64,000 nucleotides of DNA from VAZQ01 sp963841705 (lineage in GTDB: Bacteria; Pseudomonadota; Alphaproteobacteria; Rhizobiales; Xanthobacteraceae). Numbering within the stretch: position 1 is the stretch's first letter; every line of letters starts with the position of its first letter. Location: contig CAWJDY010000023.1 in NCBI GenBank assembly GCA_963841705.1, positions 124,001-188,000 on the forward strand. Reading direction: 5' to 3'. The translations under genes and the position numbers were made by a program. The notes beneath the pieces are model-generated. The model was not told the origin of the DNA and made no database searches. It saw nothing but the letters and a program-made list of their open reading frames with translations. Below, piece after piece: positions 44,602 to 53,029 of the stretch.

Positions 44602-45129
44602 ATGACTACGAGCGAAGCGAAGACGCGTCGAAAGGCAGCCCTCGACACCCCGACGGACCTTACGAACAACGCCGTCCGGGATATTTCCGGGGCGCTCAAT
44701 ATCCTGCTTGCGGATATGTTCGCGCTGTATCTCAAGACGAAGAATTTTCACTGGCACGTCTCCGGCCCGCACTTTCGCGACTATCATCTGCTCCTGGACG
44801 AGCAGGCCGAGCAGATCTTCGCCACCACCGACGACATTGCCGAGCGCGTGCGCAAGATCGGCGGTACGACACTGCGCTCGATCGGGCACATCAGCCGCCT
44901 GCAGCGCATCCTGGACAATGACGCCGACTTCGTCACGCCCTTGGACATGCTCGCCGAGCTGCGCGACGACAACAAGCAGCTGACGGCGAACATGCGCGAG
45001 ACCCACGACCTCTGCGGTGAGCAGAACGACGTCGCCACCACCAGCCTGATCGAGACCTGGATCGACGAGGCCGAGCGCCGCACCTGGTTCCTGTTCGAAG
45101 CCAGCCGGCGCAGCGAACGCGGCGCCTGA
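44602..45129 (+). CDS. dps: Dps ferritin-like DNA protection protein (copy 2)
   Basis: A 175-residue paralogue of the Dps at 3939-4454, roughly 80% alike by eye across the core (NILLADMFALYLKTKNFHWH, the ferroxidase region). The N-terminus (TTSEAKTRRKAALDTP) and C-terminus (SRRSERGA) are more basic than in copy 1, so DNA binding is more plausible here. CAGGTGAAGC lies before the ATG. It stands alone, without the dehydrogenase and reductase that follow copy 1. Confidence 0.92.
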   Translation: MTTSEAKTRRKAALDTPTDLTNNAVRDISGALNILLADMFALYLKTKNFHWHVSGPHFRDYHLLLDEQAEQIFATTDDIAERVRKIGGTTLRSIGHISRLQRILDNDADFVTPLDMLAELRDDNKQLTANMRETHDLCGEQNDVATTSLIETWIDEAERRTWFLFEASRRSERGA

Positions 45130-45409
45130 TTGCACGTGATGGCGAGCATGTGCGTCGGCGTAGGCATCCGTGTTTATCGCTGTACCACTCGAAGCGAGTA
45201 GATCACCCCAGCAGGACGATTCGCTCGCTGCCGAGCTGCCGAACCGGCGAACGAGCTCGCGAAAGCGGGCCAAAACAGTTCGAACTATTCCGTTTAGCGC
45301 GGTTTACTGGCAGGGGGCGCATTTCGATGCTGGCACCACCCCCTCGTGCCGGAAAGCACCTTGTCCTGGGCATGGTCACGCTGCCGTAAAAAAGCAAGGG
45401 AGAGTTGAA

Positions 45410-45892
45410 ATGAGCGCCGACAGCCGCCTGAAGTTGGGGGTGGCCCTCCTCATCCTGGGCCTTGCCATGCCGGCGGGGACGCTTCTTGTAGCAGCGACGG
45501 ACTGGCCCATCGCCGTGAAGACGGTGGTTAGCAGCATTCTCCTGTTCGGTTTCGAAATCATGCTCGTTCCGGCGGTCGCGCTGATGGGCAAGGATAATTT
45601 CGAGCGCATCTGGGCTGGCGCGATGCGGTTCCTCAAGACGCTCAAGCCGGCGGGTAATGTCGGCAGGACGCGCTACACGATTGGTCTCTATATGTTGATG
45701 GGTCCCACACTGTATGCCTGGATCGCGAGCTACGCTCCATCCTGGCTGCCCGAGGACTACGTTCTGAGGGTTTGCGTCAATCTGGGGCTCGACCTCGTTA
45801 CCTTCGCCAGCTTGTTTGTGTTGGGCGGAGATTTCTGGGACAAGGTGCGCGCGCTGTTTCTTCACGACGCGCGCGCGGTTTTCCCTTCCTGA
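45410..45892 (+). CDS. Small integral membrane protein (transporter-suffix-domain type)
   Basis: A 160-residue protein with four predicted transmembrane helices (LGVALLILGLAMPAGTLLVA; VVSSILLFGFEIMLVPAVAL; TIGLYMLMGPTLYAWIASY; VCVNLGLDLVTFASLFVLGG). Conserved-looking features are GKDNFERIW and the final GDFWDKVRALF. GGGAGAG precedes the ATG at 45410; the frame runs upstream to 45170 but that part is not membrane protein-like. Function unknown. Confidence 0.65.
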   Translation: MSADSRLKLGVALLILGLAMPAGTLLVAATDWPIAVKTVVSSILLFGFEIMLVPAVALMGKDNFERIWAGAMRFLKTLKPAGNVGRTRYTIGLYMLMGPTLYAWIASYAPSWLPEDYVLRVCVNLGLDLVTFASLFVLGGDFWDKVRALFLHDARAVFPS

Positions 45893-45913
45893 GCGAAAAT
45901 ATCAACGGCATTG

Positions 45914-46927
45914 TCAATGCGCCGCCGCATAGGAGTTGACCTGGTCGATCATCGCAGCCTTTTCACTTGAATCCAGAAAGCTGGCCTCGAACGAGTTACG
46001 GGCGAGCGCGATCAGCTCTTCCCGCGTGAGCCCAATGGCATCCCGAATCGCCAGATAGTTCTCGTTCACGTATCCGCCGAAGTAAGCCGGATCGTCCGAG
46101 TTGACCGTGGCGAGCAGCCCTTTCTCCAGCATTCGACGGATCGGGTAGCGGGCAAGATCATCGATGACGCACAGCCGGAGATTGGACAGGGGACACAGCG
46201 TCAGCGGTATTCTTGCCTCTTTGAGGCGTGCCACGAGCGCCGCGTCGTCGAGCGAGCGATTGCCGTGATCGATACGCGAGACATGAAGCACGTCGATCGC
46301 CTCACGGACATATTCGGCGGGACCCTCTTCGCCCGCATGCGCTACGGCCAGAAAACCCGCATTTCGCGCGCGTGCAAACGGCTCTTTGAACTTTGCCGGT
46401 GGGTTGCCGATTTCGGCCGAATCGAGCCCGACGGCAACGATGCGCTCCTTATAGGGGAGAGCCTCGTTCAGGGTCGCCACGGCGTCCTGGGCCGTCAAGT
46501 CACGCAGAAAGCAGAGAATAAGCTTCGAGCTAACACCCAATCGATTTCGGGCATCTCGTAACGCCTCATCGATGCCCGCGATGACGTCGGCGAATCGAAC
46601 GCCTCTTCGCGTGTGCGCCTGCGGATCGAAGAATACCTCGGCATGCCGGACATTCTGCAGCCTGGCCTTTTCCATGTAGGCCCAGGTCAACTCATAGAAG
46701 TCGCGCCGTTCCCGCAGGACATTGGTTCCTTGATAATACAGGTCCAGAAATTCCTGGAGGTTTCGGAACGTATAGGCTGCCCGGAGTGCATCGACGGACG
46801 GATACGGCAGAGCAACGTCGTTGCGACGGGCAAATTCGAACATCATCTCGGGCTCGAGCGTGCCCTCGAGGTGCAGGTGCAGCTCTGCTTTCGGCAGCCC
46901 TTGTATGAATTCCGCGATCGCGCTCAC
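45914..46927 (-). CDS. Adenosine/adenine deaminase (adenine-deaminase-like subgroup)
   Basis: A 337-residue zinc amidohydrolase. Metal ligands are in AELHLHLEGT, AVAHAGEEGP and NSDDPAYFGGY. Two features favour the adenine-deaminase branch over E. coli Add: GLDSAEIGNPPAKF in place of the Add GDELG block, and CPLSNLRLCVI in place of CLTSN. The start is a GTG at 46927, with GGAG 10 bases upstream; an ATG further up would add residues from a repeat element. It would turn adenine (or adenosine) into hypoxanthine (or inosine). The phosphoribosyltransferase gene is divergent next door. Confidence 0.88.
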   Translation of the reverse strand: MSAIAEFIQGLPKAELHLHLEGTLEPEMMFEFARRNDVALPYPSVDALRAAYTFRNLQEFLDLYYQGTNVLRERRDFYELTWAYMEKARLQNVRHAEVFFDPQAHTRRGVRFADVIAGIDEALRDARNRLGVSSKLILCFLRDLTAQDAVATLNEALPYKERIVAVGLDSAEIGNPPAKFKEPFARARNAGFLAVAHAGEEGPAEYVREAIDVLHVSRIDHGNRSLDDAALVARLKEARIPLTLCPLSNLRLCVIDDLARYPIRRMLEKGLLATVNSDDPAYFGGYVNENYLAIRDAIGLTREELIALARNSFEASFLDSSEKAAMIDQVNSYAAAH

Positions 46928-46964
46928 TGCGTTTGCACTCCTACAGCTCTTTTGCTCAGTAGAT

Positions 46965-47129
46965 CCGTAGGGTGGGCAAAGGCGCGCGTTCAGCGGATAA
47001 CTCGAGCCAGGCAGCATCTCTGCGCCGTGCCCACCAGCACCGCCCGACCGCGTGGGCACGGCGCGGCGCAGTCAAGCTTGCGCCGACTGCGTAGACTTGT
47101 CTGCGCGCGCGACTTTGCCCACCCTACGG
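46965..47129. repeat. Palindromic intergenic element, family A (copy 1)
   Basis: Outer arms CCGTAGGGTGGGCAAAG (46965) and CTTTGCCCACCCTACGG (to 47129) are perfect inverted repeats. Inner arms GCGCCGTGCCCAC (47022) and GTGGGCACGGCGC (47053) form a second stem. A related copy lies at 59761-59931. It fills most of the gap between the deaminase and the phosphoribosyltransferase genes. Confidence 0.85.
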
Positions 47130-47146
47130 CACCCAACAGCACATTA

Positions 47147-47160
47147 TTGCGCTAGATCAA
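47147..47160 (+). promoter_or_regulatory. FixK/FNR-type site upstream of hpt
   Basis: TTGCGCTAGATCAA fits the FixK2 consensus TTG(A/C)-N6-(T/G)CAA exactly. It is centred about 78 bases before the hpt start and could allow low-oxygen control. A single match of this length can arise by chance. Confidence 0.45.
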
Positions 47161-47231
47161 ATCTATCTCCACTATCTGCGCTAACTGTTGCACGTTTATG
47201 TCGAGGCGGCGAAGACGGTCACGTCATTTTG

Positions 47232-47789
47232 ATGGGCAACCTGATCAAACCCGAGCGCGGCATTGCCGCGCCCAAGCTGACCAAGCTGTTTGAGGAGAAG
47301 GAAATCACCGCTCGGGTCGAGGAGCTCGCGCAGGCGGCCGCTGCTCGCCTCCCCGAAAACGTCATGGTGGTGGGCTTGCTCGTGGGCAGTTTTGTCTTTG
47401 TCGCCGACCTAGTGCGCGCGCTTTACCGCGTCGGCTGCAATCCGAGCGTCGAGTTCATGCGGCTGAACAGCTACGGGATCGGACGAGAGAGCTCAGGGAA
47501 TGTGCGGCTGATCGGCGAGCTCGAGCTCGATCCGGCCGGCCGAGCCGTGCTGCTGGTGGACGATATCGTCGATACCGGGCGGAGCCTTCTCTATGCGCGC
47601 GATCTCCTGCGGGACAAGCAGGCATCAAACATCCTCACCTGCGCGCTGGTGGACAAGCCGAGCCGCAGGGAACTGCCGATTGAGGTTGATTTTGTCGGTT
47701 TCACCATACCCGACGTTTTCATCGTCGGTTATGGCATCGACTACGCACATGAGTATCGGCATCTGCCCTTCATCGCCAAGATCGATTAG
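47232..47789 (+). CDS. hpt: Hypoxanthine phosphoribosyltransferase
   Basis: A 185-residue cytoplasmic enzyme joining hypoxanthine (or guanine) to PRPP to make IMP (or GMP). The PRPP loop is AVLLVDDIVDTGRSL, with D110-D111 and T115. The flexible loop is LNSYGIGRESSGN, and the C-terminal base-contact strand reads VGFTIPDVFIVGYGIDYAHE, the classic HPRT signature. The ATG at 47232 gives the usual length. It is divergent from the adenine-deaminase-type gene. Confidence 0.93.
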   Translation: MGNLIKPERGIAAPKLTKLFEEKEITARVEELAQAAAARLPENVMVVGLLVGSFVFVADLVRALYRVGCNPSVEFMRLNSYGIGRESSGNVRLIGELELDPAGRAVLLVDDIVDTGRSLLYARDLLRDKQASNILTCALVDKPSRRELPIEVDFVGFTIPDVFIVGYGIDYAHEYRHLPFIAKID

Positions 47790-47802
47790 ATCTCTCGGGT
47801 TG

Positions 47803-47915
47803 TCATGCCCCGCTTCAGGCGGGGCATCCGGTAACCCCCGCACGCCAAGTTGAGGCAAGGCCGTGCCAAATCCGACTTTCCGTGATTACTGGATCGTCCG
47901 CCTGCGCGGACGATG
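47803..47915. repeat. Two-hairpin palindromic repeat between hpt and the CBS gene
   Basis: ATGCCCCGC/GCGGGGCAT with a TTCA-type loop, then ATCGTCCGC/GCGGACGAT with loop CTGC, in an element bounded by GTCAT and ATGAC. The spacing and GATTACTGGATC core recall the inner part of the 4703-4973 element. It may also end both converging transcripts. Confidence 0.65.
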
Positions 47916-48013
47916 ACCACCGAAATGCTGATGATCCCGTCTTAAGTAGTGCAGATGGGGCCAAGTCTGCCGTTGACGAGTTCAACCTAATCGTCATCGA
48001 ACCTCACGGGATC

Positions 48014-48752
48014 TCAGGAGGCCACTGCCTCAGCCGATTCTTCCTCCGACTGATCGATCACCATACCGGAAGTGGGATCGACCCAGACCAGGTGATCGCG
48101 CACCGCTTTGACGCCCGGGATATTCTCGGCCGCGACCCTGATCGCCTGACGCTCCCGGCCGTCCGTTATCGTGCCCCATATTTCGACAACCCCATTTTTT
48201 ACGATCGGGTTGATGAGAGCCGCCGGCGCCCAGGCCTGTTTTTCCAGCTCTGCCATAAGCCGCGCACGAATGGCCGCATCGTCGGTTGAGTTCGACTGCC
48301 TGCGCCTCGGGAAAGGCACTGGCAATCGCGTGAACCAGGTTGGCACGCGTGACGATACCAACAACCTGCTCTCCGCGCACAACGGGGATGCGCTTGAATT
48401 GACGCCTCTCCATCAGCTTCACGATCTCGTCCAGCGGAGCATCCTCAGTCACTGTGGTCGGATCAGGCGTCATCACCTCGTTCACCTTGCGACCGTGGGA
48501 GCGTGTATATTCATCCGCAAGCCGGCCGGGTCCGATGAGGAATTCAAGCCAGCGCGGTCGCCGGCGCTCGGTTCCGGTTTCGACCCGGCGAAGGAAATCG
48601 CCTTCGGTGACAATTCCGATCAGATGACCGTCCTTGTCGATGACCGGCAATCCGCTGATCCGCCTCTGCAGCATGGTCCGAATGGCCTGCAATATTGTGG
48701 CATCCGGCTCGACCGAAACGACAGGAGAGGTCATTACGTCTTTTGCTTGCAT
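48014..48752 (-). pseudogene. CBS-domain pair plus BON protein, frameshifted
   Basis: Two CBS domains (MQAKDVMTSPVVSVEPDATI; GRKVNEVMTPDPTTVTED and RRQFKRIPVVRGEQVVGIV) are followed by a BON domain (AAIRARLMAELEKQ; NGVVEIWGTITDGRERQAIR). The CBS frame passes out of phase at about 48288-48296, just before DDAAIRA; one extra base is enough to explain it. Without it the protein would be about 245 residues, a common cytoplasmic or periplasm-facing stress protein that senses adenosyl ligands. As read, the BON domain is not translated. AGGAG lies 8 bases before the ATG. Confidence 0.8.
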
Positions 48753-48910
48753 GATGTCGCTCCTGATCGCATCCGGGCGGCCAAAGCATTACCCAAGTGT
48801 CGCCCGCCCCTGAATTCAGATAATCTCCCTAAGGGATATCCCGTAGGCTGCCCATGCCGGCAGCGTGTTGACGGGCGGTGACAGCAACCGTTTGTCGCTG
48901 CTCAACCCTG

Positions 48911-50647
48911 TCAGTCCCAGAGATTCGCCTTGGCAAGATCAATGAGATCGTCGCCGCGGCCGCCCATGACGGCCTTCAGCATGTAGAGCGTAAATCCCTT
49001 GGCCATCTCGACCGTAATGCTGGGCGGAATGGGAAGCACCAGCCGGCTCACGACCGCATCAACCAGAACCGGTCCGTCGTGAGCCAGGGCATCTGCGATG
49101 CCGCTCTCGACATCTCCCGGATCTTCAAGCCGTATTGCCCGCACGCCGGCGGCTTCCGCCATCGCCGCAAAATTGGGATTCTTGAGCGTGGTGCCGAAAT
49201 CCAGAAACCCCGTTGACTTCTGCTCGATCTCGACGAAGCCGAGCGTACCGTTGTTGAACACGACGACCTTTACCGGCAGGTCGTGCTGGATCAGCGTCAG
49301 GAAGTCGCCCATCAGCATCGCAAATCCGCCATCGCCGGACAACGAGATCACCTGACGTCGCGGAAACGCGCTCTGCGCGCCGATCGCCTGCGGCATCGCG
49401 TTGGCCATGGACCCGTGCCAGAACGATCCGATCAGCCGCCGCCGGCCGTTCATGGCCAGATATCGCGCCGCCCACACCGTGGGCAGCCCTACGTCGCAGG
49501 TGAAGACCGCGTCATCGGATGCGCAATCGTTGATGGCCTTGGCAACCTGTTGTGGATGGATCGGCGGCTTGCCGCTCCGACCCACCGCGAGCTCATCGAG
49601 GCCTTTGCGCGCCTTGCGATAATGCTCGCGCGCCCGATCGAGGTGTCTGCTGTCACCCTTCTCCTTCAGGCGTGGCAGAAGCGCCTCGAGCGTCGCGCGC
49701 ACGTCGCCTACGATGCCAACGTCCACCGTTGTCCGCCGCCCAATGACTTCACCGCGTTCGTCGATCTGGGCAATCCGCACGCCTTCCCGGCGAGGGTAGA
49801 ATTGCCGGTATGGGAAATCGGTCCCCAGCATCAGCAGGACATCGCAGTCGAACATGGCGTAGTAGCCGGATGAAAACCCGATCAGCCCGGTCATGCCGAC
49901 GTCGTAGGGATTGTCCCACTCGACATGCTCTTTGCCCTTGAGCGCATGGACAATCGGGGCCTTCAGGCAGTGGGCGACAGCGAGCAGCTGCTTGTGCGCG
50001 CTTTGGCACCCCGAGCCGCACAGGATGGTCACGCGACCGTCGCCGTTCAAAAGCGCGGTCAGTCTGTCGAGATCGGTGTTTGCCGGCAACACTGTCGGCC
50101 GAGCCGGGATCAGGCCTGCTTTCTTTGCCGGCGACGCTGCTTCTGCCGGCTGGAGCGCAACATCGCCGGGCAACACCACCACGGCGACACCGCGTTGCGC
50201 CGTCGCTGCATGAATCGCCATCTCCAAGGTGCGTGGCATCTGGCTGGCGGCTGAGATCAGCTCACAAAAATGACTGCACTCCCTGAACAGTTCCTGCGGG
50301 TGGGTCTCCTGAAAATACCCGGAGCCGATTTCCGCCGACGGGATCTGGGCCGCAATTGCCAGCACCGGCAGGCGCGAGCGGTGGCAGTCGAACAGGCCAT
50401 TGATGAGATGCAGGTTGCCCGGCCCGCAGCTGCCGGCACAAACGGCGAGCTCCCCCGTGAGATGGGCCTCCCCGCCCGCGGCAAACGCCGCGACCTCCTC
50501 GTGCCGGACATGTATCCATTCGATCTTGCCCTGACGGCGCAGCGAGTCGGTGAGCCCGTTGAGGCTGTCGCCAACAATGCCGTAAATCCGCTCGACGCCT
50601 GCGGCGAGAAGAACCTCAGCAAATTGATCCGCTACGGTTCTTGCCAT
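48911..50647 (-). CDS. poxB: Thiamine-diphosphate-dependent pyruvate dehydrogenase (quinone) type enzyme
   Basis: A 578-residue enzyme of the PoxB group that decarboxylates pyruvate to acetate and passes electrons to quinone at the membrane. The catalytic glutamate is in VRHEEVAAFAAG at about residue 51. The ThDP motif is SLSGDGGFAMLMGDF with NNGTLGFVEIEQ. FAD contacts are in GCQSAHKQLLAVA and GTDFPYRQFYP. Its length matches E. coli PoxB (572). GGAG is 10 or so bases before the ATG. The LysR gene ends 18 bases upstream on the same strand. Confidence 0.92.
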   Translation of the reverse strand: MARTVADQFAEVLLAAGVERIYGIVGDSLNGLTDSLRRQGKIEWIHVRHEEVAAFAAGGEAHLTGELAVCAGSCGPGNLHLINGLFDCHRSRLPVLAIAAQIPSAEIGSGYFQETHPQELFRECSHFCELISAASQMPRTLEMAIHAATAQRGVAVVVLPGDVALQPAEAASPAKKAGLIPARPTVLPANTDLDRLTALLNGDGRVTILCGSGCQSAHKQLLAVAHCLKAPIVHALKGKEHVEWDNPYDVGMTGLIGFSSGYYAMFDCDVLLMLGTDFPYRQFYPRREGVRIAQIDERGEVIGRRTTVDVGIVGDVRATLEALLPRLKEKGDSRHLDRAREHYRKARKGLDELAVGRSGKPPIHPQQVAKAINDCASDDAVFTCDVGLPTVWAARYLAMNGRRRLIGSFWHGSMANAMPQAIGAQSAFPRRQVISLSGDGGFAMLMGDFLTLIQHDLPVKVVVFNNGTLGFVEIEQKSTGFLDFGTTLKNPNFAAMAEAAGVRAIRLEDPGDVESGIADALAHDGPVLVDAVVSRLVLPIPPSITVEMAKGFTLYMLKAVMGGRGDDLIDLAKANLWD

Positions 50648-50665
50648 GATGTGTCTCCTTCGGGT

Positions 50666-51574
50666 TCATTCCACCAAGTCCCAGTAAGGACGCCCGCCGA
50701 ACCGCTCGACAAGGAAGTCGACGAATACGCGCACTTTGAGCGAAAGATGCCTGGTCTCCGGATAGAGCGCGTAGATCGAAATATCGGGAGCCTTGTAGCC
50801 CGCGAGGATGGTGGCAAGGCGCCCCTGCTGGATGTCGGCTCCGGCGATGAAGGTGGGCAGCAGCGCGATGCCGCGCCCCTTCACCGCCGCGTCCCTGAGC
50901 ACCTCCGCGTTGTTGGTGCACAGCGTCCAGGGGATCGCAACCCAGTGGTCGCCGTCCGGGCCGGTGAGCTTCCACTGGTTGCCGGTGGCGAGGTGGCCGT
51001 AGGTCAGGCACGCGTGCTCGCGCAGCTCGTTGGGGTGTTGCGGCGTGCCGCGGCGCGCGAGATAGGAAGGACTCGCGCAGATGGCGCGGCGTGCCGGCGC
51101 GATCCTGCGCGCGATCATGCTCGATGACGGCAAGTCGGCGATGCGCAAGGTGACGTCGAACCCCTCCTGCACGGCATCGATCTGCTGGTCGCTCAGAACC
51201 AGCTGGATGCGCAGCTCCGGATATTTTTCCATGAAATCGGGAACAACTCGCGCGAGGTGCAAGGTGCCAAACGACATCGGAGCGTTCACCCGCAATAGCC
51301 CCCGCACCTCGGCTTGCAAGCGCGTGGCCGCGAGATCGGCTTCCTCCAGGTCGGCGAGGATCGCAAGGCAGCGCTCGTAATAGGCCTGGCCGTTCTCGGT
51401 CGGGGTCACGCTGCGGGTGGTGCGGGAAAGAAGCTGGACCCCTAGCTCTTCCTCGAGCTCGATGACGTGCTTGCTCACGGCTGAGCGCGACAGCCGCAAG
51501 TCTCGGGCCGCTGCCGCAAAGCTGTTGTGCTGCACCACCTTGGTGAAAGCCCGGATGCTCGCGAGCTTGTCCAT
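50666..51574 (-). CDS. LysR-family transcriptional regulator
   Basis: A 302-residue regulator of the CrgA/AaeR-like group. The N-terminal winged helix spans residues 1-60 (AFTKVVQHNSFAAAARDLRL, SRSAVSKHVIELEEELGVQL). The effector domain follows with family blocks LRVNAPMSFGTLHL, ASPSYLARRGTP and GRGIALLPTF. It is followed at 18 bases by poxB, an arrangement that suggests it is co-transcribed with its likely target rather than divergent. Confidence 0.92.
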   Translation of the reverse strand: MDKLASIRAFTKVVQHNSFAAAARDLRLSRSAVSKHVIELEEELGVQLLSRTTRSVTPTENGQAYYERCLAILADLEEADLAATRLQAEVRGLLRVNAPMSFGTLHLARVVPDFMEKYPELRIQLVLSDQQIDAVQEGFDVTLRIADLPSSSMIARRIAPARRAICASPSYLARRGTPQHPNELREHACLTYGHLATGNQWKLTGPDGDHWVAIPWTLCTNNAEVLRDAAVKGRGIALLPTFIAGADIQQGRLATILAGYKAPDISIYALYPETRHLSLKVRVFVDFLVERFGGRPYWDLVE

Positions 51575-51804
51575 GTTCGCCAGGCGCCCTCCTCACGTGT
51601 GATTGTCCTCGATTCTCAATCACGAGCTTTCGTTGTGCAATGCGCTCGGTCAGTGCACGTGCCCCATCGCATTGTTCGTAGGCGATTTGGCAGCGCCGAC
51701 CTGCGGGCCGCGAAGCAACTCCTGGATGAACTGGCCCAGGGCGTCCGCGTCCTCGATTGAATAGGCGCTGCTTTCTTTTTTGGCGTCGATACCCGTTCCG
51801 TAGT

Positions 51805-53028
51805 TCAGCCGCCGAAGATGACGCTTCGGAAGCGGTGCAAAGCGAAGCCGAAATAGACAGCGCCAATGACCGCCGTCGCCAAGATCCGCGGCCAGACAAT
51901 GGAGAAATCCGCGCCGCGATAGAGCACATCCTGGGCGAAGATCACGAAATGCGGCGTCGGGCTGATGATCTGCATCAGATACTGAAGCCAGACCGGCATG
52001 CTTTCCATCGGCGTCGTGCCTCCGGAAAGCAGCATCATGACCAACAGCACCGGGATCGCCAGCAGCCCGAACTGGCCCATTGTAGCCGCGACCGTGCCGA
52101 GAAGAATGCCAAGCGCCGCGACCGTGAAGACATAAACGCAGGAGCCGCCGAGAAACAGCAGGGTCGATCCGGCGATCGGCACCTGCAGCCACCACTGCAC
52201 GACGAGCAGCAATGACAGCTCGGCGGCAGCTAGGATGACGATGCCGTTGGCCAGGATCTTCGAGAGCATGATCTCGGCCGGAACCACAGGCATGACGAGG
52301 AGATGCTCGACCGTGCCCCGCTCACGCTCGCGGATGAGCGCCGCGCCGGTCAGGATCACGGTCAGCATGGTGAGATTGTTGATCACCTGCATCACCGAGG
52401 AGAACCAGCTCGACTTGAGGTTCGGGTTGAACTTTGCGCGCGTGACTATCTTGACCGGCACGCCCATCAGTCCTTCGCGTCCGGTGATGAACTCTGTGAC
52501 GTAGTTGACGATCACGTTCTCGATATACGTCATGCCATTGAACGCCTGGGCCACGGCGGTGGCATTTACGTTGATTTGAACCGAGGGCTGCCGCCCCGAG
52601 AGAATATCCTCCTGAAATTTTGGGGGTATCTCGATGACGAAGACAAAGCGTTCCGAATCCATCGATGCATCGATCTCGGTCGCGGCGATCTCCACTGCGG
52701 GCTTGAACGTGGGCGGAGTGAGGCCGTCCGCAATTCGGCGCGACAGGTCGGAATGGTCTTCATCGACTACTGCGACGGCAAGGTTGGTAGCTTCTGTCGA
52801 GGCACCGGTAGCAACGGCATAGATGGCGATGGTGAAAGTATAGGCGACAAGCACCGGCATGATGCGGTCCGCGCGGATGCTTCGCATCTCCTTGATCATC
52901 AACCGATAGATGTTGACGAGATGCCCACCAAGGCTGGCGAATCGCTTGGCCTTGGGCCGCTGCGGCGTCGCTTCCGCTTGCGACGGCGGGGGCTTCCGTG
53001 CCGTTGCTGCCTGGCTCGCCGCCGTCAT
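51805..53028 (-). CDS. yhhJ: ABC-2-type permease (YhhJ-like)
   Basis: A 407-residue inner-membrane permease. After a Pro/Ala-rich leader come one helix (about 60-78, MPVLVAYTFTIAIYAVATG), a large periplasmic domain (80-230) and five C-terminal helices with the ABC-2 signature RERERGTVEHLLVMPVVPAE. The ATG at 53028 lies 1 base after the stop of the ATPase gene. It is the last of three genes. The likely role is exporting a small hydrophobic or cationic compound together with the ATPase-permease fusion. Confidence 0.9.
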   Translation of the reverse strand: MTAASQAATARKPPPSQAEATPQRPKAKRFASLGGHLVNIYRLMIKEMRSIRADRIMPVLVAYTFTIAIYAVATGASTEATNLAVAVVDEDHSDLSRRIADGLTPPTFKPAVEIAATEIDASMDSERFVFVIEIPPKFQEDILSGRQPSVQINVNATAVAQAFNGMTYIENVIVNYVTEFITGREGLMGVPVKIVTRAKFNPNLKSSWFSSVMQVINNLTMLTVILTGAALIRERERGTVEHLLVMPVVPAEIMLSKILANGIVILAAAELSLLLVVQWWLQVPIAGSTLLFLGGSCVYVFTVAALGILLGTVAATMGQFGLLAIPVLLVMMLLSGGTTPMESMPVWLQYLMQIISPTPHFVIFAQDVLYRGADFSIVWPRILATAVIGAVYFGFALHRFRSVIFGG

Positions 53029-53029
53029 C

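Noticed and set aside
51650..51804. Short minus-strand frame ending in NNAMGHVH after yhhJ
   Set aside because: It looks mildly protein-like but has no start codon or ribosome site after the yhhJ stop.
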